This document shows positions 1-9,537 of a stretch of DNA of 64,000 nt, piece after piece; the first letter of the stretch is position 1, and every line of letters begins with the position of its first letter. The notes beneath the pieces are model-generated. The model saw only the letters and a list, made by a program, of their open reading frames with translations, was not told the DNA's origin and made no database searches. Source of the DNA: Tepidiphilus olei (GTDB taxonomy: Bacteria; Pseudomonadota; Gammaproteobacteria; Burkholderiales; Rhodocyclaceae); contig NZ_SBHO01000001.1 of the NCBI RefSeq assembly GCF_006980705.1, forward strand, positions 496,001-560,000, read 5' to 3'. A program made the position numbers and the translations under genes.

Positions 1-233
1 CGGGCCGGAGCGTGCCGAACCGGATCGAGTACGAGGTCTCCTTCCCCACCCTCTCCAGACGTCTCCGGGGTCTCGTCATGCCTGGTGTCGAGCAGGGGGT
101 CGTGCGACGGCGTGTGCAGGGTGCGCTCGAGGGTGCGTCGGCTGCGGGTCTCCTGCCACTTGCTGTAGCCGAAGAATCCAGCAGTGACGATGACGAGCAC
201 GCCTCCCAGTGCGACGAGTAGATCGGTATCCAT
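1..233 (-). CDS. zipA: Cell division protein ZipA, N-terminal part (cut by window edge)
   Basis: Only the first 77 codons are visible. ZipA is an inner-membrane protein that tethers FtsZ to the membrane at the division septum. The translated start is MDTDLLVALGGVLVIVTAGF, a short N-terminus followed by one hydrophobic segment (about residues 5-22), then a charged and Pro/Thr-rich linker, which is the ZipA layout; the FtsZ-binding domain lies beyond the window. The identification leans on position: it follows smc on the same strand 33 bases after the smc stop, and smc-zipA-ligA is a common order in betaproteobacteria (ligA is expected next, off the edge). The linker is too variable to confirm by itself. 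Confidence 0.75.
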   Translation of the reverse strand, partial: MDTDLLVALGGVLVIVTAGFFGYSKWQETRSRRTLERTLHTPSHDPLLDTRHDETPETSGEGGEGDLVLDPVRHAPA

Positions 234-266
234 GCGTATTCCTTTGCGTCGGCGCGCGGGCTGGCC

Positions 267-3200
267 TCAGGGCGTTTCGGCGAGCCGAAGCGCTTCGTCG
301 ATATCGACGGCGACGATGCGCGAGACGCCCTGCTCCTGCATCGTGACGCCGATGAGCTGCTCGGCCGCCGCCATTGTGATTTTATTATGACTGATGAAGA
401 GAAGTTGCGTCGTGCCGGACATCTCCCGCAACAATCGGGCGTAACGTTCGGTGTTGGCATCGTCGAGCGGCGCATCGACCTCGTCGAGGATGCAGAAAGG
501 CGCCGGGTTGAGGGCGAAGAAGGAGAAGACGAGCGCGATGGCGGTGAGCGCCTTTTCCCCCCCGGAAAGAAGGTGGATGCTCGCATTCTTCTTGCCCGGC
601 GGTTGGGCGACGATCTGCACGCCGGCATCCAAAATCTCTTCGCCGGTGAGCACGAGCTTTGCCTGCCCGCCGCCGAAGAGCCGGGGAAAGAGCCGGCCGA
701 AATGGGCATCGACGGCATCGAACGTGGCGGCGAGCGCCTGGCGCGTCTCGCGGTCGATGCGCCGGATCGCTTCTTCCAGCGTGCCGATGGCGGTGGTGAG
801 ATCGTTGAGCTGGGTTTCCAGTGCCGTCTTGCGCTCTTCCACCTGACGCAGGGCTTCGAGCGCGGCAAGGTTGACTTCGCCCAGCGCGGCGAGCTCGCGT
901 CCGAGGCGCTCGATCTCCCGGGCGAGCTTGGCGGCGTCGAGATGGTCGAGCTGGGGTTCGAGCGCGGCCAGATCGGCGCCCAATTCGGCGAGCCGCTCTT
1001 CGGCGTGGGTGAGCGCCGCGACCGCTTCCTGCCGCCGTAACCTCGCCTGCTCGAGTTCGTCGCGCAGGGGTTGCAGGGCGAATTCCTGCTGCTGGCGGGT
1101 TTCTTCGAGCGTACGGAGCTGCTGGTGGTGCTCGTCCACCCGCAGGCGGGCTTGGGCAAGTGCATTGGCAGCGTGTTCGCGCGCTTCGCGTACGAGGGAT
1201 TCTTCTTCGAGTGGCGCGGCGGCGAGCCGTTCGCGTTCGGCCTCGTGCTCGGCGCGCTCGCGCTCGAGCCGCTCGAGGCTTTCGGCGGCGATCCGGGCGC
1301 GGCGCTCGCTCTCCTCGCGCTTGAGGGCGCATTCGCGGCAGGAGAACTCGGCCTCCTGCAGCTCGCGGGCGAGCGCCTGACGCTGCGTGCGGGCCTCTTC
1401 GAGGCGTTCGTGCTGACGGCGGAGATCGGCCTGACGCTCGAGGCAGGAGGTTTCGAGCGCGGCCTCGCGTTCGAGCAGCTCGGCGATGCGCTCCTGCAGC
1501 GTGGCGAGCTCGGCGCGCTCGCGCTCGGCCTGATGAGAGAGGGCGGCACGCTCTTCGTCGATGGCCTGCCGTCGACGACGGGCGTGCTCAAAGACCGTCT
1601 CGAGTCGGGCAAGCTCGAGCGCATGGTCGCGTTGCAGCTTTTCGGCTAGCTGCAGCTCGCGGCGCAGCGCCTCGTGTGCCTCCTTTGTTTCGTCACAGGC
1701 AGCGGCACGGCGGGAACGTTCCTCCGCGGCGGATTCCCGCTGCCGCTCGAGCTCGGCACATTCGGCGTCCAGCACACCGAGCTCGCGGGCGCGCTCGAGG
1801 ACCCCGGCGAGCATCCGCTCGTCGGCGCCGAGGCTACGCGCTCCATGGGGATCGGCAATCCAGCCTCGCCGGTCGACCAGGCGCAACCCGCGTTCGCGGG
1901 CCCAGGCGAGGTTCGTTTCGTCGATCGTCTCGACGAAGACGGTATGGGCCAGGAGACGCTGGAGGGCTCCGGCGAGCGTTGGGTCGCTCGTGGAGACCGC
2001 CGCCGCGGCGCGCACTGCCCCCTGGGGCACTGGCCCGAAGCCTTCCGGCTCGTCCGCCAGGGGAAGATCCTGCCACAGGCAGGCTTCCCCTGAACGCGGC
2101 GCGTGTTCGAGCTGCCTCGCGGCCTCGGGTAGCGGCACGAGGCGCGCGCCGAGCCAGGGGCCGAGCACCGTTTCGGCTGCCGCTTCCCAGCCAGCGGCGA
2201 CTTCCAGCCTGGGCCAGAGGGCCGCGTATTCCTGCCCTGCAGCCCCGGCGCAGCGCGCCTGGGTTTCGGCGAGCGCCCGACGGCGCGCTTCGAGCCGACC
2301 GAGTTCGGCATCGAGCCGACGGAATTCGTCGCGGACGGCGTCGAGGCGTACCTGCGCCTCCTGCGCTTTGGCTTGGGCGGCGGCCAGTGCCTCACGCAGC
2401 TCCTCCACCCGCCCGGCGAGCGTGTCTTGCCGGGCGCGCTCGCGTTCAAGCGCCTCCTCGTCGCCGCCCTCGAGCGACGAGGATTCCTGCGCCAGACGCT
2501 CGAGCCGGGTCTCGTTCGCCTGCAGCGAGCGCTCGAGCGCGGCAATGCGGGCGCGTTCGACGGCGATCTGCCGCTGGGCATCGTTCCGCTCGCGCTCGGC
2601 GATCGCCGCGCCGTGGCGGGTATCTTCCAGGGCACGCCCGAGTGCCTCCAGGACCTCGTCGAACGAATCCACCCGCTCCTGCAGCGTCTCGCGACGCCCC
2701 TGGGCGAGTTCGGCGAGCTCGTCCCAGCGCGCCAGGTCGAGGCGGGCCTGTTCGCCCTCTTCCTGCCAGCGTTGCGATTCCTCGGCAATGCGCTCTAACC
2801 GCTCGGCAAGGGCGGCGAGCGTCTCCTCGCGGTGGCGACGGGCCTCGATCACCCGCTCGAGCCGGGCGCTCGCCTCGAAATAAACTTGCTGGGCGGATTC
2901 GAGCGCCGCGGCGGCCGCCTGCGCCTCGACCCGGGCAGATTCGAGCGCCGCTTCGAGGCTCGTTCGTTCCTGCCGCTGCCGTTCGAGCTCGGCTTCGAGC
3001 GCGGCGATGCGCTCGTCTCCGGCGGCAAGGGCCGTGGCCGCCTCGCGCCGCCGCAGCGCCCAGGATTGCTGCCGTGCGAGGCGCAGGCGCTTTTCCAGCT
3101 CACGATAACGCCGGGCACGTTCGGCCTGGGTGGCGAGCGTCTCGGCCTGGGCCGCGAGTTCGGCGTGCAGGTCGGCCAGCCGCTCGAGATGGGCGCGCGC

Positions 3201-3758
3201 ATCCCGCAGCCGCGCTTCCGTCTCCTTGCGCCGCTCGTGGTAGCGGGTCACGCCGGCCGCCTCTTCGAGGAAACGGCGCAGCTCCTCGGGCTTCGCCTCG
3301 ACGATGCGCGAGATCATGCCCTGTTCGATGATGGCGTAAGCGCGCGGCCCCAGTCCCGTGCCGAGGAAGAGGTCGACCACGTCCCGGCGGCGCACGCGCT
3401 GTCCATTGAGGAAATAGCTGGATTCGCCGCCGCGCACGACGACGCGTTTGACCGAAATCTCGGCAAACCGCCCCCAGGGGCCCGGCACGCTGCCGTCGGC
3501 ATTATCGAAGACGAGCTCGACGCTGGCGCGCGCCAATGGTTTGCGCGTGTCCGAGCCGTTGAAGATCACGTCCGACATCTGCTCGCCGCGCAGGGCGGAG
3601 GCGCGCATTTCACCGAGCACCCAGCGCACGGCGTCGATCACGTTCGATTTGCCGCAGCCATTGGGGCCGACGATGCCGACCAATGCCCCGGGGAGCACGA
3701 GGGTGGTTGGCTCGACGAAGGTCTTGAAACCGGCCAGTTTGATCTTGATGAGTCGCAC
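267..3758 (-). CDS. smc: Chromosome partition protein SMC
   Basis: SMC is the ATPase of the condensin-like SMC-ScpAB complex that organises and segregates the chromosome. The protein is 1163 aa. Walker A GPNGCGKS lies at residues 31-38, the ABC signature LSGGEKA at about 1064, and Walker B followed by the D-loop (LDEVDAPLDD) at about 1091; between them run two very long Glu/Arg/Ala-rich coiled coils around a central hinge. A GTG start at 3758 gives the family N-terminus VRLIKIKLAGFKTF; the frame stays open for 372 more codons upstream, but that part lies over dapD on the other strand and does not resemble SMC. No clear Shine-Dalgarno is visible. Its partners scpA and scpB are in this window at 34033-35453. 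Confidence 0.97.
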   Translation of the reverse strand: MRLIKIKLAGFKTFVEPTTLVLPGALVGIVGPNGCGKSNVIDAVRWVLGEMRASALRGEQMSDVIFNGSDTRKPLARASVELVFDNADGSVPGPWGRFAEISVKRVVVRGGESSYFLNGQRVRRRDVVDLFLGTGLGPRAYAIIEQGMISRIVEAKPEELRRFLEEAAGVTRYHERRKETEARLRDARAHLERLADLHAELAAQAETLATQAERARRYRELEKRLRLARQQSWALRRREAATALAAGDERIAALEAELERQRQERTSLEAALESARVEAQAAAAALESAQQVYFEASARLERVIEARRHREETLAALAERLERIAEESQRWQEEGEQARLDLARWDELAELAQGRRETLQERVDSFDEVLEALGRALEDTRHGAAIAERERNDAQRQIAVERARIAALERSLQANETRLERLAQESSSLEGGDEEALERERARQDTLAGRVEELREALAAAQAKAQEAQVRLDAVRDEFRRLDAELGRLEARRRALAETQARCAGAAGQEYAALWPRLEVAAGWEAAAETVLGPWLGARLVPLPEAARQLEHAPRSGEACLWQDLPLADEPEGFGPVPQGAVRAAAAVSTSDPTLAGALQRLLAHTVFVETIDETNLAWARERGLRLVDRRGWIADPHGARSLGADERMLAGVLERARELGVLDAECAELERQRESAAEERSRRAAACDETKEAHEALRRELQLAEKLQRDHALELARLETVFEHARRRRQAIDEERAALSHQAERERAELATLQERIAELLEREAALETSCLERQADLRRQHERLEEARTQRQALARELQEAEFSCRECALKREESERRARIAAESLERLERERAEHEAERERLAAAPLEEESLVREAREHAANALAQARLRVDEHHQQLRTLEETRQQQEFALQPLRDELEQARLRRQEAVAALTHAEERLAELGADLAALEPQLDHLDAAKLAREIERLGRELAALGEVNLAALEALRQVEERKTALETQLNDLTTAIGTLEEAIRRIDRETRQALAATFDAVDAHFGRLFPRLFGGGQAKLVLTGEEILDAGVQIVAQPPGKKNASIHLLSGGEKALTAIALVFSFFALNPAPFCILDEVDAPLDDANTERYARLLREMSGTTQLLFISHNKITMAAAEQLIGVTMQEQGVSRIVAVDIDEALRLAETP

Positions 3759-3851
3759 GGCGTATGAGGGAAGACCAATGAGGGCTTCGAGCCGCGCATG
3801 ATACCATTTCGCGTTTCGTGAAACTGAAAATCGATCCACGGAGGACACCCC

Positions 3852-4682
3852 ATGACCGACTGGCAAGGCGTCGCATCGCTGATCGACGCGGCATTCGAAG
3901 AGCGCACTCGCTTCTCCCCCGGCAACGCGCCCAAAGATCTCGTCGACGCGGTGGAGGCGGTGATCGACGGGCTCGACCGGGGCGCGATCCGGGTGGCCGA
4001 GAAGCGCGACGGCGATTGGCACGTCAATCAGTGGATCAAGAAAGCGGTGCTGCTCTCTTTCCGCCTGCGCGACAATCGCCTCATGGAAGGCGGCGAGACG
4101 CGTTACTTCGACAAGGTCGAGCCGAAGTTCGCCCGCTACGACGAAGCGGCGTTTCGCGCGGGCGGCTTTCGCGTGGTGCCCCCGGCGGCGGCGCGGCGCG
4201 GCTGCTACATCGCCAAGAACGTGGTGCTCATGCCTTCCTACGTGAACATCGGCGCCTACGTCGATGAAGGCACGATGGTCGATACCTGGGCCACGGTGGG
4301 CTCCTGCGCCCAGATCGGCAAGAACGTGCATCTTTCCGGCGGCGTGGGCATCGGCGGCGTGCTCGAGCCGGTGCAAGCGGGGCCGGTCATCATCGAGGAC
4401 AACGTCTTCGTCGGCGCGCGCTCCGAGATCGTCGAAGGCGTGATCGTCGAAGAGAATGCCGTGATCTCCATGGGCGTCTATCTGGGAATGAGCACGAAGA
4501 TCTACGATCGCGAAAGCGGTGAGATCCTCTACGGGCGTGTGCCCTCCGGCGCCGTGGTCGTGCCCGGCAGCCTCCCCTCCCCGGATGGCAAGTACAGCCT
4601 GTATTGCGCGGTGATCGTCAAGCGCGTGGATGCCCAGACGCGCGCGAAGACCGCGATCAACGAACTGCTGCGCGGCGCCTGA
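3852..4682 (+). CDS. dapD: 2,3,4,5-tetrahydropyridine-2,6-dicarboxylate N-succinyltransferase
   Basis: DapD transfers succinyl from succinyl-CoA to tetrahydrodipicolinate in the succinylase branch of diaminopimelate/lysine synthesis. At 276 aa it has the usual length; the N-terminal helical domain (1-100) is followed by left-handed beta-helix hexapeptide repeats (about 105-215, e.g. the [14 protein letters not shown] and [17 protein letters not shown] stretches) and the C-terminal [20 protein letters not shown] segment typical of DapD. GGAGGA sits 7 bases before the ATG. It is divergent from smc with a 93-base shared upstream region and heads a run with pilU, dapE and prmB; dapE, two genes on, catalyses a later step of the same pathway. 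Confidence 0.97.
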   Translation: MTDWQGVASLIDAAFEERTRFSPGNAPKDLVDAVEAVIDGLDRGAIRVAEKRDGDWHVNQWIKKAVLLSFRLRDNRLMEGGETRYFDKVEPKFARYDEAAFRAGGFRVVPPAAARRGCYIAKNVVLMPSYVNIGAYVDEGTMVDTWATVGSCAQIGKNVHLSGGVGIGGVLEPVQAGPVIIEDNVFVGARSEIVEGVIVEENAVISMGVYLGMSTKIYDRESGEILYGRVPSGAVVVPGSLPSPDGKYSLYCAVIVKRVDAQTRAKTAINELLRGA

Positions 4683-4695
4683 GGAGTCGATCATC

Positions 4696-5874
4696 ATGCC
4701 GATCGTTACACCGGTGCTGGAAAAACTCTTTCGCGCGATGCACGATCGCAGCGCCTCCGACATCTTCATCACGGCGGGCGCGCCGATCCACATCAAGATC
4801 AACGGCATCGTGGCGCCGATCAACCAGCAGGTGATGAAGCCCGAACAGGTACGGCGGATCTTGGAAGAGGCCATCGCCGACGAGACGCTGTGGCAGCGCT
4901 ACGTCGAACGCAAAGAGCTCAATTTCTCGCTCGGCGTCTCGGAGATCGGCAACTTCCGCATCAACGCGTTTTGGCAGCGCAACAGCCCGTCAGTGGTGAT
5001 CCGCTATGTGAGCCGCGACATCCCCTCTTTCGAGGCTTTAGGTCTGCCGCCCGTCCTGGGCGAAATGGCTCTGGGCAAGCGGGGGCTCATCCTGGTGGTG
5101 GGCCCCACGGGGTCGGGAAAATCGACCACGCTCGCCGCGATGATCGATCATCGCAACGCGACTCTACCTGGGCACATCCTCACGGTGGAAGATCCGATCG
5201 AATACCTCTTCAAGCACAAGAAATCGCTCGTCAACCAGCGCGACGTCGGCATCGATACCCTCTCCTGGGGTGAGGCGCTCAAAAGCGCCATGCGCCAGGC
5301 ACCGGACTGCATCCTCATCGGCGAGATCCGCGACCTGGAAACCATGCAGGCGGCCATCGCTTATGCGCTCACCGGGCACCTGGTGCTGGCCTCGCTGCAT
5401 GCCAACAATACCTATCACGCACTCAACCGCATCGTGAATTTCTACCCGCTCGAGAGCCGGAGCTTGCTCTTCTCGGACCTGAGCGTGGCTCTGCGGGCGA
5501 TCATCGCCCAGCGCCTGGTGCGGCACGTCCAAGGGCAACGCATTCCTGCGGTGGAGATTCTCGTCAATTCGCGGCTGATCGCCGAGATGATCGAGAAAGG
5601 CAATCTCTCCATGATCAAGGACGCGATGGAGCGCTCCCTCTCGCCGGGCGTGCAGACCTTCGACCAGGATCTCGTGCGGCTCTACCGCAGCGGCGCCATC
5701 ACTGTGGAAGAAGCCATCGCCCAGGCCGATTCGCCCACCAACCTGCAATGGGAACTGCAGAATACCGGGGTGAAAACGTCGATACAGGACGGAGGCGTTC
5801 CGTCTGCCGACGTCGACCCGCCTTCGCAGATGAGCGAAATCGAATTCCCCTCTTTGACCGATAACAAGACATGA
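4696..5874 (+). CDS. pilU: Twitching motility ATPase PilU (PilT/PilU family)
   Basis: Cytoplasmic hexameric AAA+ ATPase that helps PilT depolymerise and retract type IV pili. The protein is 392 aa with Walker [10 protein letters not shown] at 136-144, Asp box VEDPIEY at about 165, Walker [10 protein letters not shown] at about 205 and His box [11 protein letters not shown] at about 229. The longer C-terminus and the segment [20 protein letters not shown] after the His box match PilU better than PilT, where a shorter, more conserved version is found. ATG 4696 follows GAGGAG with 9 bases between; a longer frame starts inside dapD and is not needed. The stop overlaps the dapE start as ATGA. Its place between two dap genes is a recurrent betaproteobacterial arrangement with no obvious functional reason. 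Confidence 0.88.
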   Translation: MPIVTPVLEKLFRAMHDRSASDIFITAGAPIHIKINGIVAPINQQVMKPEQVRRILEEAIADETLWQRYVERKELNFSLGVSEIGNFRINAFWQRNSPSVVIRYVSRDIPSFEALGLPPVLGEMALGKRGLILVVGPTGSGKSTTLAAMIDHRNATLPGHILTVEDPIEYLFKHKKSLVNQRDVGIDTLSWGEALKSAMRQAPDCILIGEIRDLETMQAAIAYALTGHLVLASLHANNTYHALNRIVNFYPLESRSLLFSDLSVALRAIIAQRLVRHVQGQRIPAVEILVNSRLIAEMIEKGNLSMIKDAMERSLSPGVQTFDQDLVRLYRSGAITVEEAIAQADSPTNLQWELQNTGVKTSIQDGGVPSADVDPPSQMSEIEFPSLTDNKT

Positions 5875-7022
5875 ACGTGCTCGAGCTCGCCCGGGTGCTC
5901 ATTCGCCGCCCTTCCGTCACCCCCGACGATGCCGGTTGCCTCCAGTTCATCGGTGAGCGGCTCGCTGCGCTCGGTTTCACGCTGGAGCGCCTCGATGCGG
6001 GCGGCGTGGCGAATCTCTGGGCGCGGCGCGGCGAAGAGGGGCCGCTCTTCGTCTTTGCCGGGCACGTCGACGTCGTGCCCCCCGGCCCCGAGGATCGCTG
6101 GCGTTTCCCCCCTTTCTCCGCCACCGTGGCCGAGGGCAGGCTCTACGGGCGCGGCGCCGCCGACATGAAGAGTTCGCTCGCCGCCATGGTGTGCGCGGTG
6201 GAATCCTTTCTCGCCGAGCATCCCTCGCCTCGGGGCTCCATCGGCTTTCTGCTGACTTCAGACGAAGAAGGACCGGCAGTCCACGGCACGCGCCACGTGG
6301 TCGAGATCCTGCAAGCGCGCGGCCTGCGTTTCGACTACGCGCTGGTGGGTGAGCCCACCAGCGAACACGCGCTCGGCGACACGATCAAGAACGGCCGGCG
6401 CGGCTCGCTCACCGGCCGGCTCACGGTGCATGGCAAACAGGGGCACGTCGCCTATCCGCATCTGGTCGCCAATCCCGTGCATCGCCTGGCACCGGCGCTC
6501 GCCGAGCTCGTAGCCACCGAATGGGATCGGGGCAACGAACATTTTCCGCCGACATCGCTGCAGGTGACCGACCTGCATGCCGGGGTAGGCGCGACGAACG
6601 TGGTGCCCGGCGAATGCCGCATGACCTTCAATTTCCGCTTTTCCTCCGAGCAGACGCCGGAGGGCCTGCAAGAGCGAGTGGAGGCGATGCTGCGCCGGCA
6701 CGGTGCGCCCTTCTCGCTTACCTGGGAACTGGGCGGTCGCCCTTTTCTCACCCCCCGAGGCGAACTCATCACCGCCCTGTCGGAGAGCATCGAGGCAGCC
6801 TGCGGGATCCGGCCGCGGCTCTCCACGAGCGGCGGTACCTCCGACGGTCGCTTCATCGCCGCCATTTGTCCGCAGATCGTGGAGTTCGGACCGGTGAATG
6901 CGACCATCCACCAGATCGACGAATCGGTGGCGCTCGCCGAACTCGAGCCGCTCGCCGCGGCCTACCGCGGTGTACTGGAACGTTTGCTGCCCCCTGCCGG
7001 AGATGACGATGCCCGAGTTTGA
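5871..7022 (+). CDS. dapE: Succinyl-diaminopimelate desuccinylase
   Basis: Zinc-dependent M20-family hydrolase that removes succinate from N-succinyl-LL-diaminopimelate. The 383-aa protein shows the M20 metal-binding motifs: GHVDVVPPG (His and catalytic Asp, residues about 65-73), [10 protein letters not shown] (about 94-103), TSDEEGPA with the catalytic Glu pair (about 128-135) and GGTSDGRF near the C-terminus. It overlaps pilU by ATGA and prmB by 14 bases, so the three genes are probably translationally coupled. Confidence 0.96.
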   Translation: MNVLELARVLIRRPSVTPDDAGCLQFIGERLAALGFTLERLDAGGVANLWARRGEEGPLFVFAGHVDVVPPGPEDRWRFPPFSATVAEGRLYGRGAADMKSSLAAMVCAVESFLAEHPSPRGSIGFLLTSDEEGPAVHGTRHVVEILQARGLRFDYALVGEPTSEHALGDTIKNGRRGSLTGRLTVHGKQGHVAYPHLVANPVHRLAPALAELVATEWDRGNEHFPPTSLQVTDLHAGVGATNVVPGECRMTFNFRFSSEQTPEGLQERVEAMLRRHGAPFSLTWELGGRPFLTPRGELITALSESIEAACGIRPRLSTSGGTSDGRFIAAICPQIVEFGPVNATIHQIDESVALAELEPLAAAYRGVLERLLPPAGDDDARV

Positions 7023-7935
7023 AGACGATCCGATGTTCGCAGCGCACGATCACGACGAGACCGAAGCGCTCATCACGGTGCGCGACTGGGTGCGTTACGC
7101 CGTCACTCGGCTCGAGAGCGAAGAAGCTTTCTACGGCCATGGCTGCGAGGACGTGATCGACGAAGCGGTGTGGCTGGTGAGCGGCGCCTTGAAGCTGCCG
7201 CGCGAGCGCCTGGAGTGGTTCCTCGATGCGAGTCTCACCGAGTCCGAGCGCCAACGCCTTGCCGAGCTGGTGGAGCGCCGTGCCGTCGATAAAGTGCCGA
7301 CGGCCTACCTCCTCAACGAAGCCTGGCTGGGACCGTTTCGCTTTTACGTAGACGAGCGCGTGATCGTGCCGCGATCCTTCCTCGCCGAACTGCTCGAGGA
7401 GCGCTTCTCCCCCTGGATAGAGCAGCCGGAAGCGATTCATCGCGTGCTCGACCTGTGCACCGGTTCCGGCTGCCTCGCGGTCGTGGCCGCCTACGCATTC
7501 CCTCAGGCGGAGATCGTGGCGGCCGATCTCTCGGACGATGCGTTGGAGGTCGCGCGCATCAACGTCGAAGCCTACGGCCTGCAGGATCGCGTACGGCTGC
7601 TGCGCTCGGACGTGTTCTCGGCGCTTGCCGGGGAATCATTCGATTTGATCATAAGCAATCCGCCCTACGTCACGATGCAGGCCATGGCCGAATTGCCGCA
7701 AGAATACCGCCACGAGCCGACGCTCGCGCTCGCCGCGGGCGAAGACGGGCTCGACGTGGTGCGGCGCATCCTCGCCGAAGCGAAGCGCCACCTCACGCCG
7801 CAGGGCTGGCTCGCCGTGGAGGTCGGCCACAACCGGGCGCTCGTGGAAGCGGCTTTCCCCGAACTTCCCTTCACCTGGCTCGCCACGGAGACGGCGGAGG
7901 ACAAGGTGTTTCTCCTGCCCGCCTCCGCGCTATGA
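7009..7935 (+). CDS. prmB: Ribosomal protein L3 N5-glutamine methyltransferase
   Basis: PrmB methylates a glutamine side chain of ribosomal protein L3 using S-adenosylmethionine. The 308-aa protein has the HemK/PrmB helical N-terminal domain (including [20 protein letters not shown]), SAM-binding motif [13 protein letters not shown], and the substrate-glutamine motif SNPPYV. PrmB rather than PrmC is favoured by the pre-domain [11 protein letters not shown] and by the length. The ATG at 7009 is chosen because GGAG ends 6 bases before it; an ATG at 7003 would leave no space. It is the last gene of the dapD run and is convergent with iscA. Confidence 0.92.
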   Translation: MPEFEDDPMFAAHDHDETEALITVRDWVRYAVTRLESEEAFYGHGCEDVIDEAVWLVSGALKLPRERLEWFLDASLTESERQRLAELVERRAVDKVPTAYLLNEAWLGPFRFYVDERVIVPRSFLAELLEERFSPWIEQPEAIHRVLDLCTGSGCLAVVAAYAFPQAEIVAADLSDDALEVARINVEAYGLQDRVRLLRSDVFSALAGESFDLIISNPPYVTMQAMAELPQEYRHEPTLALAAGEDGLDVVRRILAEAKRHLTPQGWLAVEVGHNRALVEAAFPELPFTWLATETAEDKVFLLPASAL

Positions 7936-7987
7936 GCGCCGGGGAAGAAATCGTCGCGAGCGGTTCGAGTGATGCCCTGGCGCTCTC

Positions 7988-8311
7988 TCAGACGGCGAAG
8001 CTCTCGCCGCACCCGCAGGTGGCCTTCACGTTGGGGTTGTCGAACTTGAAGGATTCGTTCAAGCCTTCGCGGCGGTAGTCGATCACCGTGCCGTCGAGCT
8101 TGGGCAGATCCTCCTGCGCCACCACCACGTTCACGCCGTGGCTCTCGAACACGAGATCCTGTGGCCCCGCCGCGTCGGTCACGTCGAGCTTGTAGGCAAA
8201 GCCCGTGCAGCCGGAAGGGGTCACGCCCAGGCGCAGGCCCAGGCCGTGGCCACGTTTTTCCAGGATCCGCCGCACCTGGGCAGCGGCGCGTTCCGTCAGG
8301 GTGATCGTCAT
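7988..8311 (-). CDS. iscA: Iron-sulfur cluster assembly A-type protein (IscA)
   Basis: A-type carrier that receives and delivers Fe-S clusters or iron. The 107-aa protein carries the three invariant cysteines, C35 (in GVTPSGCTGFAY), C99 and C101 (in CGCGESF), as in IscA/ErpA/SufA. It is the last gene of an iscR-desulfurase-iscS-iscA operon, 62 bases after iscS. In most proteobacteria iscU would lie between iscS and iscA; there is no reading frame for it in the 62-base gap. IscA rather than ErpA is assigned from position and length only. Confidence 0.93.
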   Translation of the reverse strand: MTITLTERAAAQVRRILEKRGHGLGLRLGVTPSGCTGFAYKLDVTDAAGPQDLVFESHGVNVVVAQEDLPKLDGTVIDYRREGLNESFKFDNPNVKATCGCGESFAV

Positions 8312-8373
8312 GGTCTTCGTTTCCTTTGCTTGCAGTAGATGAAATGACGCCGCTCGTGCGTCGGGGTTCCGCT

Positions 8374-9525
8374 TCAGCGCCCGCGCAGGGCAAGGATGCG
8401 CTCGCGCAGCAGGCGGATCGCCGTGTCGATCTCCTCGGCGGTGGTGAAGCGCCCCAGGGTGAGGCGCAATGCACTGCGGGCGAGCTCTGGCGACCGGCCC
8501 AGCGCGCGCAGCACGTAGGAGGGTTCGAGGCTTGCCGAGGTGCAGGCCGAACCGGCCGACACGGCCAGTTCCTCGCCCAGCGACAGGAGCAGCGCATCGC
8601 CCTCGATGCCCTCGACCGAGACGTTCAAGTTGTGCGGCACGCGATGTTCGAGGTCGCCATTGAGGTGGATGCCCGGCAGTTCCTGCAAGGCGGCGAGCAG
8701 CCGGTCGCGCAGCGCCCGGATGCGCGGCAGCTCATCGGACATCTCCGCGCGCGCGAGGCGATAGGCTTCCCCCATGCCGACGATCTGGTGCGTGGGCAGC
8801 GTCCCCGAGCGAAAACCACGCTCGTGCCCTCCGCCGTGCATCTGCGCCTCCAGCCGCACCCGCGGGCGACGGCGCACGTAGAGCGCGCCGATCCCTTTGG
8901 GGCCGTACGTCTTGTGGGCAGAGAAGGACATGAGCGAGACGTCGAGTTTTTGCAGGTCGATCGCCACCTTGCCGGTGGCCTGCGCCGCATCGACGTGAAA
9001 GAGGATGCCGCGCTCGCGGCACAGCGCCCCGATCTCCTCGATCGGCTGGATGACACCGATCTCGCTGTTGACGAGCGCCACCGACACGAGCAGGGTGTCG
9101 GGGCGCAGGGCACGTTCGAGTTCGTCCAAGTCGACCAGACCGTCGTCGCGCACCGGCAGATAGGTGGCGGTGAAACCGCGCGATTCCAGCGCCTTGACGC
9201 TGTCGAGCACCGCCTTGTGTTCGGTCCGCAGGGTGACGAGATGCCGACCCCGGTCGCGGTAGAACTCCGCCACGCCCTTGATGGCGAGGTTGTCGGCCTC
9301 GGTCGCGCCCGACGTCCACACGAGTTCGCGCGGCTCGCAGCCGACGAGCTCGGCCACACGGCTGCGGGCCTCCTCCACGACTTTCTCCGCCTCCCAGCCG
9401 TAGGCGTGGGTGCGGCTTGCCGGGTTGCCGAAACGTTCGGTGAGCCAGGGAATCATGGCATCGCGCACGCGCGGATCCACCGGCGTGGTGGCGGCATAGT
9501 CGAGGTAGATCGGTCGTCGCTGCAT
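8374..9525 (-). CDS. iscS: Cysteine desulfurase IscS, short C-terminus
   Basis: PLP enzyme that takes sulfur from cysteine for Fe-S clusters and tRNA thiolation. The 383-aa protein begins [23 protein letters not shown] lysine K205 sits in [11 protein letters not shown] and the persulfide cysteine C328 in [14 protein letters not shown], the same number as in E. coli IscS. It ends at ERILALRGR, about 20 residues earlier than E. coli IscS (404 aa), so it lacks the C-terminal tail (the DLSPLWEMYKQGVDL region) known to contact IscU. The operon also lacks iscU. The gene lies 12 bases after a second desulfurase gene. Confidence 0.95.
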   Translation of the reverse strand: MQRRPIYLDYAATTPVDPRVRDAMIPWLTERFGNPASRTHAYGWEAEKVVEEARSRVAELVGCEPRELVWTSGATEADNLAIKGVAEFYRDRGRHLVTLRTEHKAVLDSVKALESRGFTATYLPVRDDGLVDLDELERALRPDTLLVSVALVNSEIGVIQPIEEIGALCRERGILFHVDAAQATGKVAIDLQKLDVSLMSFSAHKTYGPKGIGALYVRRRPRVRLEAQMHGGGHERGFRSGTLPTHQIVGMGEAYRLARAEMSDELPRIRALRDRLLAALQELPGIHLNGDLEHRVPHNLNVSVEGIEGDALLLSLGEELAVSAGSACTSASLEPSYVLRALGRSPELARSALRLTLGRFTTAEEIDTAIRLLRERILALRGR

Positions 9526-9537
9526 GAAGGATTCCTT

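Noticed and set aside
1561-2883. Long open frame on the plus strand opposite smc (about 440 codons, Arg/Ser-rich)
   Set aside because: Antisense shadow of the Glu/Arg/Ala-rich coiled-coil coding of smc; composition is non-protein-like and no motif is present.
3759-4874. N-terminal extension of smc
   Set aside because: The 372 extra codons lie opposite dapD and the start of pilU and do not resemble SMC; the GTG at 3758 gives the family start.
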